Part shown: in pieces, positions 18,724 through 27,937 of the stretch | Layout: each line of letters begins with the position of its first letter | Numbering within the stretch: the stretch's first letter is position 1 | Source of the DNA: TMP-24 sp046348855 | GTDB lineage: Bacteria > Pseudomonadota > Alphaproteobacteria > Rhodobacterales > Rhodobacteraceae | Length of the DNA stretch: 64,000 bases | Direction of reading: 5' to 3' | NCBI GenBank assembly: GCA_046348855.1 | Contig: JAXMDK010000013.1 | Location: forward strand, 1 to 64,000 | The notes under the pieces: model-generated | The model's input: the letters and a program-made list of their open reading frames with translations, nothing else | Databases searched by the model: none | Told to the model about the DNA's origin: nothing | Program-made: the position numbers and the translations under genes

Positions 18724-19530
18724 TCAGGCCGCCCTGGCCGCGGGCGCGGCGCGGGAAAAGAGCCGGTCGAAGTTGGCCTCGGTCCGCGCGGCGAACTCGG
18801 CCAGCGGCAGGCCGAACAGTTCGGCGCCGACGCGGGCGGTGAAGGCGGAGTAGGCCGGTTCGTTGCGCCGGCCGCGATGGGGCGGCGGGGCAAGATAGGG
18901 CGCGTCGGTTTCCAGAAGGATGCGGTCCAGCGGCGCAGCGGCGAAGATGGCGCGCAACTCGTGGCTTTTCGGGAAGGCGGCGATCCCCGACATCGACAGG
19001 TAGAACCCCAGGTCGAGCGCGGCGCGCGCCAGCCCCGCGCCCGAGGAAAAGCAGTGCATCACGCAGCCATAGGCCCCGGCGCGGTATTCCTCGGCCAGGA
19101 TGCGGGCCATGTCCTCGTCGGCGGCGCGGGCATGGACGATGAGCGGCAGGCCGGTTTCGCGCGCCGCCGCGATATGGATGCGCAGCGAGGTTTGCTGGAT
19201 GTCGCGGCTGTCGGCGGTATAGTGATAGTCCAGCCCGGTTTCGCCGATGCCGACGAATTTCGGATGCCGGGCCAACGCAATCAGTTGGTCGGCAGTGGCC
19301 AGCGGTTCTTCGGCGGCGCTCATCGGGTGGGTGCCGGCGGCGTAATAGACGCCGTCATGCGCCTCGGCGATGGCGCGGACGGCGGGTTCGTTGGCAAGCC
19401 GGGTGCAGATCGTCACCATCCGGTGCACGCCGGCGGCGCGGGCGCGGGCGATGACCTCGGGCAGTTCGCCCTGGAAGTCGGCGAAATCCAGGTGACAGTG
19501 GCTGTCGGTGATGCGTGGGGCGTCGGTCAT
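18724..19530 (-). CDS. TatD-family metal-dependent hydrolase (DNase)
   Basis: 268 residues with the TIM-barrel amidohydrolase signature DSHCHLDF near the N-terminus, IGETGLDYHY, LPLIVHARAADED, HCFSSG and LLETDAPYLAPPPHRGRRN. TatD enzymes are 3'-5' exonucleases or deoxyribonucleases acting in repair. Its start overlaps the holB stop by four bases (19527-19530). Confidence 0.94.
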   Translation of the reverse strand: MTDAPRITDSHCHLDFADFQGELPEVIARARAAGVHRMVTICTRLANEPAVRAIAEAHDGVYYAAGTHPMSAAEEPLATADQLIALARHPKFVGIGETGLDYHYTADSRDIQQTSLRIHIAAARETGLPLIVHARAADEDMARILAEEYRAGAYGCVMHCFSSGAGLARAALDLGFYLSMSGIAAFPKSHELRAIFAAAPLDRILLETDAPYLAPPPHRGRRNEPAYSAFTARVGAELFGLPLAEFAARTEANFDRLFSRAAPAARAA

Positions 19531-20684
19531 GGCTCTCGGCTCGCGGGCTCTTGTCGGGCAAGCTGGCCTGCCGTCTGGTCGATCCTGAAGATCATATCCA
19601 GAAGAAGCGCGGCGGGGTCAAGGTTGACGGCCTGACCGTGGCGGCCACGGGCGCCGAGCGTCTGGTGAAGGTCGGCCCACTGGCGGGCGGCGGTGGCGTC
19701 GGGCGACAGCCGGGCCATCAACGCCGCCTCGCCGGGGGCGGCCTCCGGGCCGGTCTGGCCGAGGATGCCGGCGCGGGCCAGGCGCGACAGGAACAGGTCG
19801 GTCAGGGTCAGCATCAGGTCAAGCCGTCCCTCGGCCCCACGCTGGGCGGCGCTGTCGGCCAGTGCCAGCGCCCGCGACCGGTCAAGCCGTGGCAATGTCG
19901 AGAACAGCGACACGAAGGCGGCATAGCTTGCCAGACCGTCAAGGTTGGCCAACCGGATCGCCTCGCCGGCCGAGCCGCGCGACAGGACGGCCAAAGCTGC
20001 CGGGTCGGAGCTTTCCGTTCCGGCTTGCGCTAGCGCCATCGTCAGGTCTTCGGGGCCGAGCGGCGACAGGCGCAGTTCCCGGCAGCGCGACCGGATCGTG
20101 GGCAGAAGCGCCGAGGGCTGGTGCGCCACCAGAAGCAGGATGGCCCCGGCAGGGGGCTCCTCAAGCAGTTTCAGCAGCGCGTTGGCTGCGGCGATGTTCA
20201 GCTCGTCGGCGGCGTCGACGATCACCACCCGGCGGCCGCCGTCGGCAGCCGACAGGTGCAGGAAGCTCTTCAGCTTGCGCACTTCGTCGACGCGGATGTC
20301 GGCCGACAGCCGGTCGCCCTTGTCGTTGGGGCCGCGCCGCAGCACGAAGAGGCCCGGTTCGGCCCCGGCCCGCATGTGGCGCGCGACCGGATGGCTGTCG
20401 GGGATGTCGAGGCTGGAAGGCGGTGGCGGGGCATCGCCGAACAGGCCGCCGCCGGTGTCGGCAGGGGGCGTGGCCAGCAGGAACCGGGCGATGCGCCAGG
20501 CCAGCGTCGCCTTGCCCACCCCGCGCGGCCCGGTCAGAAGCCAGCCGTGGTGCAGCCGGCCGGTGGCGTAGGCTTCCAGGAACGCGGCCTCCGCCGCCGC
20601 TTGGCCGAAAAGCCGCTCGGTTTCGCGCGGATGGGGGGCGCCCTCGACGCGGTCGGGTTCGGGAAGATCAACTGGATCGCTCAT
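19527..20684 (-). CDS. holB: DNA polymerase III subunit delta prime
   Basis: 385-residue clamp-loader subunit: P-loop region LLTGPRGVGKATLAWRIARF, sensor-type helices, and VRKLKSFLHLSAADGGRRV followed by ANALLKLLEEPPAGAILLLV and TIRSRCREL (SRC motif). It loads the sliding clamp with DnaX and HolA. It sits between tmk and tatD, a common bacterial order; four-base overlap with tmk. Confidence 0.95.
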   Translation of the reverse strand: MSDPVDLPEPDRVEGAPHPRETERLFGQAAAEAAFLEAYATGRLHHGWLLTGPRGVGKATLAWRIARFLLATPPADTGGGLFGDAPPPPSSLDIPDSHPVARHMRAGAEPGLFVLRRGPNDKGDRLSADIRVDEVRKLKSFLHLSAADGGRRVVIVDAADELNIAAANALLKLLEEPPAGAILLLVAHQPSALLPTIRSRCRELRLSPLGPEDLTMALAQAGTESSDPAALAVLSRGSAGEAIRLANLDGLASYAAFVSLFSTLPRLDRSRALALADSAAQRGAEGRLDLMLTLTDLFLSRLARAGILGQTGPEAAPGEAALMARLSPDATAARQWADLHQTLGARGRHGQAVNLDPAALLLDMIFRIDQTAGQLARQEPASREP

Positions 20685-21298
20685 CTCGGCCCCAGCGCGG
20701 CGCGGGCCAGCGCCAGCACCTCGGTCGCCACCGCGTCCGGCGCGCGGGCCCCGTCGACGACGCGGAAGCGGGGGGAAAATTCGCCGGCCAGCGCCAGGAA
20801 ACCGCCGCGCATCGCCCGTTGCAGATCAAGCCCCATGTCCTCGAACCGTTCCTCGTGGCCATTGCGACCCTTGGCGCGCGCCAGTCCGGTTTTCGCGTCG
20901 ATGTCGATGAGGAAGGTCAGGTCGGGTTCGCGCCCGATCATCAGCTCGTGCAGCTGGTCCACGAGCGCCCGCCGGTCGCCGCGCGACAGGCCCTGATACA
21001 TGCGGGTGCTGTCGGCGAAACGGTCGGAAATGACGATCCGGCCTGCCGCCAGCGCCGGAAGGATCGTGCGTTCCATGTGATCGCGGCGGGCGGCGGTGAA
21101 CAGCAGGATCTCGGTTTCCGCCGACCAGCGGTCGGCCGGGCCTTCCAGCACCAGCCGGCGGATTTCCTCGGCGCCGGGGCTGCCGCCGGGCTCGCGGGTC
21201 AGGACGACGTCGTGCCCGAGCCCGCGCAGCGCCTCGGCCAGAAGCCGGGCCTGGGTGCTCTTGCCCGATCCGTCGATCCCCTCGAAGGTGATGAACAT
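20681..21298 (-). CDS. tmk: Thymidylate kinase
   Basis: 205 residues. FITFEGIDGSGKSTQARLLA is the P-loop, REPGGSPGAEEIR the DRx/EPGG region, and ISDRFADSTRMYQG the substrate-binding stretch. It phosphorylates dTMP to dTDP. The ATG at 21298 gives the standard family length; upstream in-frame sequence lies within dacA. Confidence 0.97.
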   Translation of the reverse strand: MFITFEGIDGSGKSTQARLLAEALRGLGHDVVLTREPGGSPGAEEIRRLVLEGPADRWSAETEILLFTAARRDHMERTILPALAAGRIVISDRFADSTRMYQGLSRGDRRALVDQLHELMIGREPDLTFLIDIDAKTGLARAKGRNGHEERFEDMGLDLQRAMRGGFLALAGEFSPRFRVVDGARAPDAVATEVLALARAALGPR

Positions 21299-21306
21299 GG
21301 GGCCCG

Positions 21307-22473
21307 TCAGCTGCCGATCCTGGCCAGAAGCTGGGCCGACAGCGCGCCGAAGGCGGTCCGCACATGCTTGAGGAACCCGCCCTTGGCCACATCGGTTTCG
21401 GCGACCAGCGGCACAGTCACCGGCTCGTGGCCGGGAATGTCGATTTCCATGTCGGCCAGCTTGGCGCCCTTGGCGATCGGCGCCTCGATCGGGCCGTTGT
21501 ATTTCACCGTGGCCTTCAGCCCGTCCTGGGCCAGCGACGGCAGAAGCAGCGCCAGGTCCTTGTCGACCACCAGCCCCACCCGATCGGCGCTGCCCATCCA
21601 CACCGGTGCCTCGGTGATGCGGGTGCCCTTCTTGGCGACCGTCTTCTGGATGAATTCGCGGAAGGCCCAGTTGACGATCTTCTGCGCCTCTTCGGCGCGG
21701 TCCTTTTCAGTCTCGAGCCCCGAGATGACCAGCACGATCCGCCGGTCGTCCTGCTTGACCGAGCCGACCAGGCCATAGCCGGCCTCTTCGGTGTGGCCGG
21801 TCTTCAGCCCGTCTGCGCCGATCCCCATCTTCAGAAGCGGATCGCGGTTGAAGCGGTTGGCGGGCGAGCGGCCGTCATAGGGAAATTCGGTGATCGAGAA
21901 ATATTTGTAATATTCGGGAAACTCGGTGATCAGCCGCACCGCCAGCCGCCCGAGATCGTGCATGCTCATCATCTGGCCGGGGTCGGGCCAGCCGGTCGCG
22001 TTGGCGAAATGCGAATTGGTCAGGCCGATGGCCTTGGCCCGTTCGTTCATCTTGGCGGCGAATTCCTTTTCGCTGCCGGCCAGGTTCTCGGCCACCACCA
22101 CGCTGGCGTCGTTGCCCGACAGCACGATGATGCCCTTGATCAGATCCTCGACCACCGGATGATCGGTTTCGTTGAGGAACATGGTCGAGCCCTGCATCGA
22201 CTTGGCGTAGGACGAAACCGAGAACGGTTCGTCCAGCGTTACCCGCCCGTCGCGCAGCGCCTCGAACAGAAGGTCGATGGTCATCAGCTTGGACATCGAG
22301 GCGGGAGGCATGGCCTCGTCGGCATTCTTGTCCAGAAGCACGGTATCGGTCGACAGGTCATAGACCCAGGCTGCCCGCGCGCGGGTCTCGAAGGCCGAAA
22401 GCGGCGTGGCCAGGACGGCTAGGCCCAGCGAAAGGCCGGCCAGGAGGGAAAGCGCGCGCGGGAGAGGGGTCAT
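21307..22473 (-). CDS. D-alanyl-D-alanine carboxypeptidase (penicillin-binding protein 5/6 type)
   Basis: 388 residues with a signal peptide (cleavage near TPLSA-FETRA). Active-site motifs in order: SMSK (S-x-x-K), SGN in IVLSGNDASV, and KTG in DGLKTGHTEEAGYGLV; PBP5 C-terminal domain follows, ending in an amphipathic tail. It trims the terminal D-Ala of peptidoglycan stem peptides in the periplasm. Eight bases separate it from tmk; the RlpA-like gene is upstream. Confidence 0.95.
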   Translation of the reverse strand: MTPLPRALSLLAGLSLGLAVLATPLSAFETRARAAWVYDLSTDTVLLDKNADEAMPPASMSKLMTIDLLFEALRDGRVTLDEPFSVSSYAKSMQGSTMFLNETDHPVVEDLIKGIIVLSGNDASVVVAENLAGSEKEFAAKMNERAKAIGLTNSHFANATGWPDPGQMMSMHDLGRLAVRLITEFPEYYKYFSITEFPYDGRSPANRFNRDPLLKMGIGADGLKTGHTEEAGYGLVGSVKQDDRRIVLVISGLETEKDRAEEAQKIVNWAFREFIQKTVAKKGTRITEAPVWMGSADRVGLVVDKDLALLLPSLAQDGLKATVKYNGPIEAPIAKGAKLADMEIDIPGHEPVTVPLVAETDVAKGGFLKHVRTAFGALSAQLLARIGS

Positions 22474-22487
22474 GGGTGGGGTCGAAC

Positions 22488-23480
22488 CTATTTGCTGACG
22501 GGGTAGGAGTCGGGATAGCCAAGTGCCTTGACCTTGGCCGCCATCGCATCGCGGTCGGCGACCGAGGCTGCCGGCCCGATGATGACGCGCCAGAAGCTCT
22601 TGCCCTGGCTCTGGTCGGCGCGGACCGAGGCTTTCAGCCCGGCCTTCTGCATCTGGGCGGCGGCCTTCTTGGCGTTGGCCTCGACCGAGAAGATGCCGAC
22701 CTGCACGAACGCCCGCTTCAGTGTGGCGTCCGCAGGGGTTGCCGCAGCCGCGGTTGCCGCCGGGGCGGTTGCTGCGGGGGTCTTGGTCGCGGTCGCCTTG
22801 GTCGTGGCGGGCGCAGCGGCGGCTTTGGTTGCACCGGCCTTGGCCGGGGCCGCGGCGGTGGCCTTGTCGATTGCTGCCGCGGCCTTCGCGGTCAGCTTGT
22901 CGGTCGCCGCCTTGGCGTCCTTTGCGCCCTTGGCGTCGGCCTTGGGCAGCGTCTGGGCGGTTACCGCCGGCGCGGCCGGGGCCGGGGCCGGGGTGGGAGC
23001 GGGCGCCTCGACCCGTTCCAGCGCCACCACCTGCAGGGTCGCGGGCTGGCCGGCCAGCAGCCCCAGCGCGTCGGCCGCGTCGGACGACAGCTGCAGCGGC
23101 GGGCCGGGGTTGTCGATCTCGCGCCGGAACAGGGCGCCGACGACCGACTTGCCGTTGGCGGGGTTGCGCATCAAGACCCGCTGGGGATCGCGCACCGAGG
23201 TATGTGCCACCCAGACGCCGCCCAGCGACGGGCGCCCGTCCCACAGCGCCTTGGCCGTGATATTGAAGACCTTCGGCGCCTCGACATCACGTTCGCCGCC
23301 CGCAGGCGTGCCGGTCGAGGAATCGCCGGGAATCGTGGTGGCGACGGCGCTGCCGCCGGCGCCGGGCGCGACCGTCACCGCCGCTGCGCCGGGCGTCCTG
23401 CCCTTGAAGGGCCCCATCTGGCAGCCGGCCAGCATCACCGCTGCGCCCAAGACCACCCATCGCCCGTCCGTCCTGATCAT
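22488..23480 (-). CDS. SPOR-domain lipoprotein, RlpA-like
   Basis: 330 residues. A lipobox VMLAGC near residue 17 indicates an outer-membrane lipoprotein. A short double-psi-barrel-like segment (GALFRREIDNPGPPLQLSSD, AADALGLLAGQPATLQVVAL) resembles RlpA; then about 100 residues of low-complexity Ala/Pro/Lys linker and a C-terminal SPOR domain (AFVQVGIFSVEANAKKAAAQ) that binds denuded septal glycan. The start at 23480 (MIRTDGRW) is chosen over 23528 because it places the lipobox correctly. Likely acts with the adjacent carboxypeptidase at the septum. Confidence 0.85.
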   Translation of the reverse strand: MIRTDGRWVVLGAAVMLAGCQMGPFKGRTPGAAAVTVAPGAGGSAVATTIPGDSSTGTPAGGERDVEAPKVFNITAKALWDGRPSLGGVWVAHTSVRDPQRVLMRNPANGKSVVGALFRREIDNPGPPLQLSSDAADALGLLAGQPATLQVVALERVEAPAPTPAPAPAAPAVTAQTLPKADAKGAKDAKAATDKLTAKAAAAIDKATAAAPAKAGATKAAAAPATTKATATKTPAATAPAATAAAATPADATLKRAFVQVGIFSVEANAKKAAAQMQKAGLKASVRADQSQGKSFWRVIIGPAASVADRDAMAAKVKALGYPDSYPVSK

Positions 23481-23807
23481 TCGTCCTGCCCCTTTCTGCC
23501 TCCTGGCCGTCGCTGCCGCGATCAACACAGGAAAAAGGCCGCGAGGCCCTGCCCGCCGCCCTGCTGCCCGTTCTTGCCCGCGCGTTCCGTCCGCGCTTGG
23601 GCGTAATCTAGCCGAGCCCCGCCGCCAAGAAAAGCCGTCTGCCCGGCAGCGGCAAGTTTCAGCGCGTCGGCATGCGGCGGGGCCGCCCGCGATGCCCGGC
23701 CCGCGGCACTGGACGGCGAAAGCGGAGTGTGCTTACAGGGGGCGTCGGGCGCGCCACCCCGTCGGGCGAGATGCCGCCCGACGATGGCCGGGCAGGCCCG
23801 GCAGAAT
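23481..23807. other. Intergenic region between RlpA-like gene and tRNA-Ser
   Basis: 327 bases, GC-rich, without recognisable coding. It should hold the divergent promoters of the lipoprotein gene and tRNA-Ser. An inverted repeat CGTCGGGCG/CGCCCGACG-like hairpin lies near 23757-23784. Confidence 0.45.
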
Positions 23808-23897
23808 GGAAGTGTGGCCGAGTGGTTTAAGGCTCTGGTCTTGAAAACCAGCGAGGGGGAAACCCCTCCGTGGGTTCGAATCCCACCGCTTCCGCCA
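23808..23897 (+). tRNA. tRNA-Ser(UGA)
   Basis: 90-base class II cloverleaf with encoded CCA. The acceptor GGAAGTG pairs with CGCTTCC, the anticodon loop TCTTGAAAA gives TGA, a long variable arm (GCGAGGGGGAAACCCCTCCGT) and T-loop GGTTCGAATCC are present. Accessory genes begin immediately 3', as expected for an island integrated at a tRNA gene. Confidence 0.97.
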
Positions 23898-24144
23898 CTT
23901 AAGTTTTAACATATTGAAAAATAATTAGTTTCTTTGCGAACTCTTTGGTCGCCATCGTAGCTGCCATCATCACCGAAGCGCTTCTGCAGTCCCTTGTATG
24001 TGGTTTTGCAACTGTCCAAAACGGCCTTGGATCCGGCGATTTTTCCTGCGCGAACATCCGCAGTTCCGCCGCGCGATTGCCATAAGCTCTAGAGTTAAGG
24101 GAAAGTCTCCCCTAACGCCCCGAAACAACCCGGAAGGTGTTAGA
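23898..24144. other. AT-richer spacer at island edge
   Basis: 247 bases. On the minus strand a frame stays open with plausible composition and ends at about 23908 (TTYKGLQKRFGDDGSYDGD), which may be the tail of a lost gene, but no family is recognised. No integrase gene is visible here. Confidence 0.35.
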
Positions 24145-24369
24145 ATGGACGAACAAATAAATACCGAAAACCTGTTTCTCACCGTTGCCGAGGTGGCGAA
24201 GCGATACGCTGTGTCGACCGACACGATCTGGCGCTGGTCGCGGAAGGATGACTTCCCTCGCCCTGTCAAGATTGGCCCCAACATCACCCGCTGGCGCCTT
24301 GCCGATGTCCTTGAACATGACCAGTCCCTCAAGGCCGGCTTCGCCTTCTGCCTCACCCTGGTGGCCTGA
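24145..24369 (+). CDS. AlpA-like helix-turn-helix regulator
   Basis: 74 residues with one MerR/AlpA-type helix-turn-helix: LTVAEVAKRYAVSTDTIWRW, then DDFPRPVKIGPNITRWRLAD. Such small proteins regulate or assist prophage and island excision. The ATG at 24145 follows GGAAGGTG; an in-frame start at 23998 gives an unrelated extension. It precedes the DUF927 gene by 8 bases, the usual pairing in integrative elements. Confidence 0.85.
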   Translation: MDEQINTENLFLTVAEVAKRYAVSTDTIWRWSRKDDFPRPVKIGPNITRWRLADVLEHDQSLKAGFAFCLTLVA

Positions 24370-24377
24370 GGTCATCC

Positions 24378-25625
24378 ATGAACTGCATGAACATAGATGT
24401 CGGCCTTGAGGCCGAAGTAGAGTCCAGCGCCGCAACGCCTGACTGCGACGGAATGCCGGAGGGATATGTCGCTCGGCGGGACGGAATGTATCTGCTCGGC
24501 AATGGTAAGGACGAGGAGCCGACCTGGCTCTGTTCCCTGCTCAAGGTGAAGGCGCTGTTCCGGGATGCATCCAGCCGCGGCTGGGGGCGGATCGTCGAGA
24601 TAATCGATTGCGACGGTAGGCCGCAATCTGTCGCGCTGCCTGAGAGCGAGATCGAAAGCAGCCCGATGCGGGTGCGTGCATGTTTGGCGGACCGCGGTCT
24701 CCGGCTGCAGGACGGCAGGCGAGCGCACCAGGCTTTCCATCAGCTTATAAAGGGTTGGATGCCGCGGGAGACCTTGACCTCGACCGACCGGCTCGGTTGG
24801 AGCGACAGATCCTGCACGGCATTCGTTTGTGAGGATGGCCGCATCATTGGTTCGGGCCAGTTTCACTACATTGGGCAAAGGTCGAGCGAGGCTGCCGGCG
24901 GGCTTATTTCGGCCGGGTCCGTCGGGGACTGGCGCGACAAGGTGGCGGGGCTTTGCAGGGGCAATCCGCTACTTGTTCTGGCTGTGTCCCTGGCTTTCTC
25001 GGGGCCGCTGCTTGAGCTTCTGGGAGAGGATGGCGGCGGTCTGCGCCTGCGCGGCGCCTCCTCCTGTGGCAAATCCACTGTGCAACGGGTCGCCACGTCT
25101 GTCTGGCGCAACCCGGAACAGATTGGCAGCTGGCGCAGGACGGCCAACGGCGCCGAGCAGGCTGCCATGGAAGGCAATTCTACTCTGCTGGCGCTTGACG
25201 AGATTGCCGAGATCTCGGGCAAGGATCTCTGCGAGGCGGTCTATATGTTGGCGAACGGCGTCGGCAAACGTCGCGCCAAGTCCTCGGGTTGGGCGGGACG
25301 CCCTGCGGACTGGCGCGTGGCGATCCTGTCCACGGGCGAGATCAGCGTTGCGGAAAAGATCAGCGAGGCTGGCAGTCGTTACATGGCGGGCCATGATGTG
25401 CGGCTTCTGGACATCGAGGCCGACGGTCAGAACCATGGTGCTTTCGACAATTTCCACGGCAGTGCGACCGGGGCGGCCTTCTCGGAGCGCCTGAAGCGGG
25501 CGGCGTTGCAGAACCACGGCACCGCTGGTCGGGCTTTCGTCGAGAAACTCAAGCGCCAGTGGACCGTTCGAACTGGCGTTTCTCGAGATATCACCGCACA
25601 TACCGTTGTCGCCTTCACGAGATGA
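24378..25625 (+). pseudogene. DUF927 helicase/primase-like protein, 3' end replaced
   Basis: 415 residues as read. The DUF927 core is visible: SLAFSGPLLELLGEDGGGLR, P-loop LRGASSCGKSTVQRVATSVW, and Walker B-like TLLALDEIAEISGKDL. This family accompanies mobile elements and probably unwinds or primes element DNA. Family-like sequence stops near residue 395 (about 25565); the remaining residues run antiparallel into the vsr 3' end and end at a chance stop. Full-length relatives are considerably longer, so the C-terminal part is missing. Confidence 0.78.
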
Positions 25626-26076
25626 CATCCTTCTCGCCGATGACGATCTCGGCTGAACCGCTGCTAAGCCAGGCAGAAAGATGATTTGCCGCGCTCTCCA
25701 CATGTCCGGGCCTTCGAAGCGCACACTCCCAGACTGTCGCCACCCGCCACCCAGCCGTGCGTAGTCCCGATTGCACCAATCTGTCCCGCACCATGTTCGC
25801 TGCGAACTTCGCTTCCCAGAAATCGGTGCGCGTGGCGGGGGTCGTGGTGTAGCGGCAGTCTGCATGACGGTGCCAGAAGCATCCATGCACGAAAACGACC
25901 GCCCGATACTTCGGCAGGACCAGGTCCGGCTTGCCCGGCACATTGTCCGCATGCAGACGAAAGCGGAGCCCGCGGGCGTGCAGCGCGCAGCGCAACGCCA
26001 GTTCTGGCCGCGTGTCCTTTCCCCTGATCCTGGCCATCATCAGTGAACGTGTTTTCTGATCGACGATATCCGTCAT
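25615..26076 (-). CDS. vsr: Very short patch repair endonuclease
   Basis: 153 residues. Vsr nicks beside T:G mismatches arising from deamination of 5-methylcytosine. RSLMMARIRGKDTRPELALR, GKPDLVLPKYRAV with Asp51, FVHGCFWHRH with the paired His residues, and DCRYTTTPATRTDFWEAKF match the family, at normal length. The ATG at 26076 is preferred over 26229, which would overlap the methyltransferase. It is divergent from the cytosine methyltransferase, its usual partner; 66 bases separate them. Confidence 0.95.
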   Translation of the reverse strand: MTDIVDQKTRSLMMARIRGKDTRPELALRCALHARGLRFRLHADNVPGKPDLVLPKYRAVVFVHGCFWHRHADCRYTTTPATRTDFWEAKFAANMVRDRLVQSGLRTAGWRVATVWECALRRPGHVESAANHLSAWLSSGSAEIVIGEKDVIS

Positions 26077-26142
26077 GACCGCCTGGCCTTTGCCCTGGCG
26101 ACTGCTATACACCTTCCGAACACATTTCGAGAGGGTGCTGAT

Positions 26143-27660
26143 TTGCCAGACAGTTTCGGCATCATTGACCTTTTCGCCGGGCCCGGGGGCTTGGGAGAAG
26201 GCGTTTCTTCGCTGGGCTCGGCTGGACACGCGCCGTTTCGCATCGGCATTTCAGTCGAGAAGGAGGCGTCGGCCCATCGCACCCTGACGCTGCGCGCATT
26301 CCTTCGAGAATACCGCACCCGGCATGATGCCCTGCCTGCGGAGTTTATCGACTTCCATGCCGGCCGCACCCCTGAACCGGACTGGGCCGTGATCGACGCC
26401 GACTCCTGGCGATTGGCTACGGACGAGGCACGCTGCGTAGCGCTCGGCACTGATGCGGCGCGCGAGGCCACCTCGGCGGCCATCGATCGGTTGCACAAGG
26501 AGTTCGACGACACGATCCTGATCGGCGGCCCGCCCTGCCAAGCCTATTCCCTCGTCGGCCGCGCCCGCGCCAGAGGCAAGCGCAATTATGTCCCCGAGGA
26601 GGACGAGCGCCATTACCTGTTTCGTGAGTATATCAGCGTTCTCGACCGGCTGCGCCCTGCCGCCTTCGTGATGGAGAACGTCAAGGGGATGCTGTCTTCG
26701 ACGGTGGAAAGCCGCCTCGTCTTCGAGATGCTTATGGAGGATCTAGCCTCACTGGGCAGCCATCACGGCCATGTCTATGAACTGCGAGCGATCCGGCTGG
26801 AAGGTGGCCGTGCCCGCCTGCAGGCCGTGCGCGAACCGAGGGACTTCATCGTCCGGGCCGAAGATTTCGGCGTGCCGCAGCGTCGCCACCGGGTGATCAT
26901 CGTCGGCATCCGTTCGGATCTCGCCACCGGCGCCGCCCATGCAAGTATTGCCGCATCAAATCGGGCGCGGACTGTGGCGGATGCGATCGGCAGCCTTCCG
27001 CGGCTGCGCAGCGGCCTGAGTCGAGCGGCCGACGATTCCGAGAGTTGGTGCGATACGGTTGACGCTGCCGCACGCGCACTTCGAGCCATCCACGGCGGAC
27101 CCGAGGATGGCGCGATCCGCGACGCCTTTTCGACCGTCGTCCGGCAGATGGAGGGCGCTGCTCCGCCCCGGTCATCGGTTGCGCTGCCTGATGGCTATGG
27201 GGCGTCGGATGATGCCCTGACCGGCTGGGTCGAACGTCGGGAACTGCGGGCCCTCGCCCAACACGAGACGCGCGGCCACATGGCGTCGGACCTTGGCCGC
27301 TACCTGTTTGCCGCCGTCTTCGGCAAGCTGCGTGGCTACAGCCCCAAGGCCGACGATTTCCCCCTGGCGCTTCACCCCGATCATCGCAACTGGCTGAGCG
27401 GCGTCTTCAGCGACCGCTTCCGTGTGCAGTTGGCTGACGAGGCCGCGACCACCGTTACGAGCCACATCTCGAAAGACGGGCATTATTTCATTCACCCCGA
27501 CCCGGGTCAGTGCCGCAGCCTGACTGTGCGCGAGGCGGCCAGACACGGCAACATCAGCCAAACGAAGCGCGATACACGGAAGGTTCGAGGATCAAGGCCG
27601 ATTCCAACGGCGGCGCGATCAGGAAAGAGCGCGGCGACCTGCCAACTTCGTAGAGCCTGA
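26143..27660 (+). pseudogene. DNA (cytosine-5) methyltransferase lacking C-terminal motif X
   Basis: 505 residues as read, TTG start. Motif I IIDLFAGPGGLGEG, motif IV GGPPCQAYS with catalytic Cys132, motif VI ENVKGM, motif VIII PQRRHRVIIVG and motif IX LTVREAAR are intact. After SLTVREAAR (about 27540) the expected LQTFPD and GNAVPP (motif X) sequence is replaced by about 40 unrelated residues read antiparallel to the DUF3883 gene. Loss of motif X, which helps close the SAM pocket, suggests reduced or no activity. Divergent vsr supports a Dcm-like or type II restriction role. Confidence 0.88.
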
Positions 27661-27937
27661 AAATCCTGAAATTGTTCGGGGCCTCTTCGGCAAAGTCCCG
27701 TTCATTGCTGGACAGATAAAATGGCGTGCGTTTGTGGCCGACCGTTGTCTTCACTTCGAAGAACCGTTCCGTGCCGTCGGCTTCAAAAGACCGGATATCA
27801 TACCCGGCCCCGTCGCCCTCTTCCTGTGAAACCCACTTGACCTTCTTGGCCAAGTCCGAGCGACCGGCCTGATTTAGCCGAGCAATCTCAGAGTAATAGA
27901 CGAGTTCTTCGCCGATCAAGCCCGTCTTGCGGTTTCT
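27554..27937 (-). pseudogene. DUF3883-domain protein, N-terminus missing
   Basis: About 125 residues: RKTGLIGEELVYYSEIARL, GAGYDIRSFEADGTERFFEVKT, TPFYLSSNERDFAEEAPNNF, RLYEVGRSPRSFLI and the natural end EPSVYRASFG. DUF3883 is a PD-(D/E)XK-like C-terminal domain (D-x-n-ExK visible as YDIRSF...FFEVKT) found in restriction and other defence proteins. No start codon or N-terminal partner domain exists: sequence switches at about 27935 into a binding-protein gene on the opposite strand. Probably a remnant of the restriction subunit partnered with the methyltransferase. Confidence 0.72.

Noticed and set aside
22740..23010. Ala/Pro/Lys-rich repetitive stretch considered as a DNA repeat or CRISPR-like array
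   Set aside because: It is the low-complexity linker of the SPOR lipoprotein; no regular repeat-spacer structure. No CRISPR array was seen anywhere in the window.
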